Of a stretch of DNA of 6,554 bases, positions 6,508 through 6,554 are shown piece after piece. Location: contig CALCNS010000281.1 in the NCBI GenBank assembly GCA_937897315.1, forward strand, positions 1 to 6,554, in the 5' to 3' direction. A program made the position numbers and the translations under genes. Under the pieces are notes generated by a model. That model searched no databases. It was not told the DNA's origin and was given only the letters and a program-made list of their open reading frames with translations. The stretch's first letter is position 1. Every line of letters starts with the position of its first letter. The stretch is from an uncultured Bacillota bacterium. Lineage in GTDB: Bacteria; Bacillota; JAAYKD01.

Positions 6508-6554
6508 AGATCGGAAGAGCGTCGTGTAGGGAAAGAGTGTAGATCTCGGTGGTC
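6508..6554. other. Illumina TruSeq universal adapter sequence (non-genomic)
   Basis: The last 47 bases begin AGATCGGAAGAGCGTCGTGT and end AGATCTCGGTGGTC. From memory, this matches the reverse complement of the Illumina TruSeq universal (P5-side) adapter without a difference, lacking only its outermost 11 bases. Genomic sequence, checked by the mutS2 reading frame, stops at 6507. This segment should be masked and no gene should be extended into it. Confidence 0.97.

Noticed and set aside
1..6554. A novel multi-gene system such as defence, biosynthetic cluster or mobile element
   Set aside because: All genes belong to known housekeeping families, strand changes coincide with promoters and terminators, and there are no transposase, integrase, toxin-like or array-like sequences. 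The only foreign DNA is the adapter at the right edge.

Overview
The window looks like chromosomal DNA of a low-to-mid-GC Gram-positive bacterium (Bacillota, probably Bacillales). The evidence is a Smr-tailed MutS2, an LCP-family cell-wall enzyme, a DEAD-box helicase with a DbpA-type RNA-binding tail, a long AlaX editing protein with a DHHA1 domain, AGGAGG-type ribosome binding sites and U-tailed hairpin terminators. This is judged from protein character only, so the genus is not assigned. Gene content is housekeeping. I see no mobile element, CRISPR array, tRNA, rRNA or defence system.

Layout, left to right. The minus strand first carries the beginning of an amidohydrolase (1-130). A divergent intergenic region (131-302) follows, with a near-consensus sigma-A promoter for the plus-strand pair: an alanyl-tRNA editing protein (303-1505) and a small membrane-anchored NusG-domain-II protein (1502-1906) that overlap as ATGA. 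A symmetric hairpin (1907-1944) separates this pair from the convergent minus-strand genes. These read, in their own direction, mutS2 (truncated, 5254-6507), a terminator, the DEAD-box helicase (3377-5050), a terminator and the LCP protein (1950-3251). Hairpin terminators after mutS2 and after the helicase suggest that these are separate transcription units rather than one operon.

The genes do not form one pathway. AlaX clears mischarged alanyl-tRNA synthetase products, the helicase remodels RNA or ribosomal precursors, MutS2 acts on recombination intermediates or collided ribosomes, and the LCP enzyme attaches glycopolymers to peptidoglycan. The NusG-II protein has no assigned role.

The most important observation is technical. 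The last 47 bases (6508-6554) are not genomic: they match the reverse complement of the Illumina TruSeq universal adapter. The mutS2 reading frame is intact up to 6507 and then passes without a stop through the adapter, so an automatic gene caller would append an artificial peptide to the partial MutS2. A careful search found no previously undescribed biological system here. The remaining points concern start-site choice, a missing cysteine in the NusG-II protein, and regulatory hairpins or palindromes.
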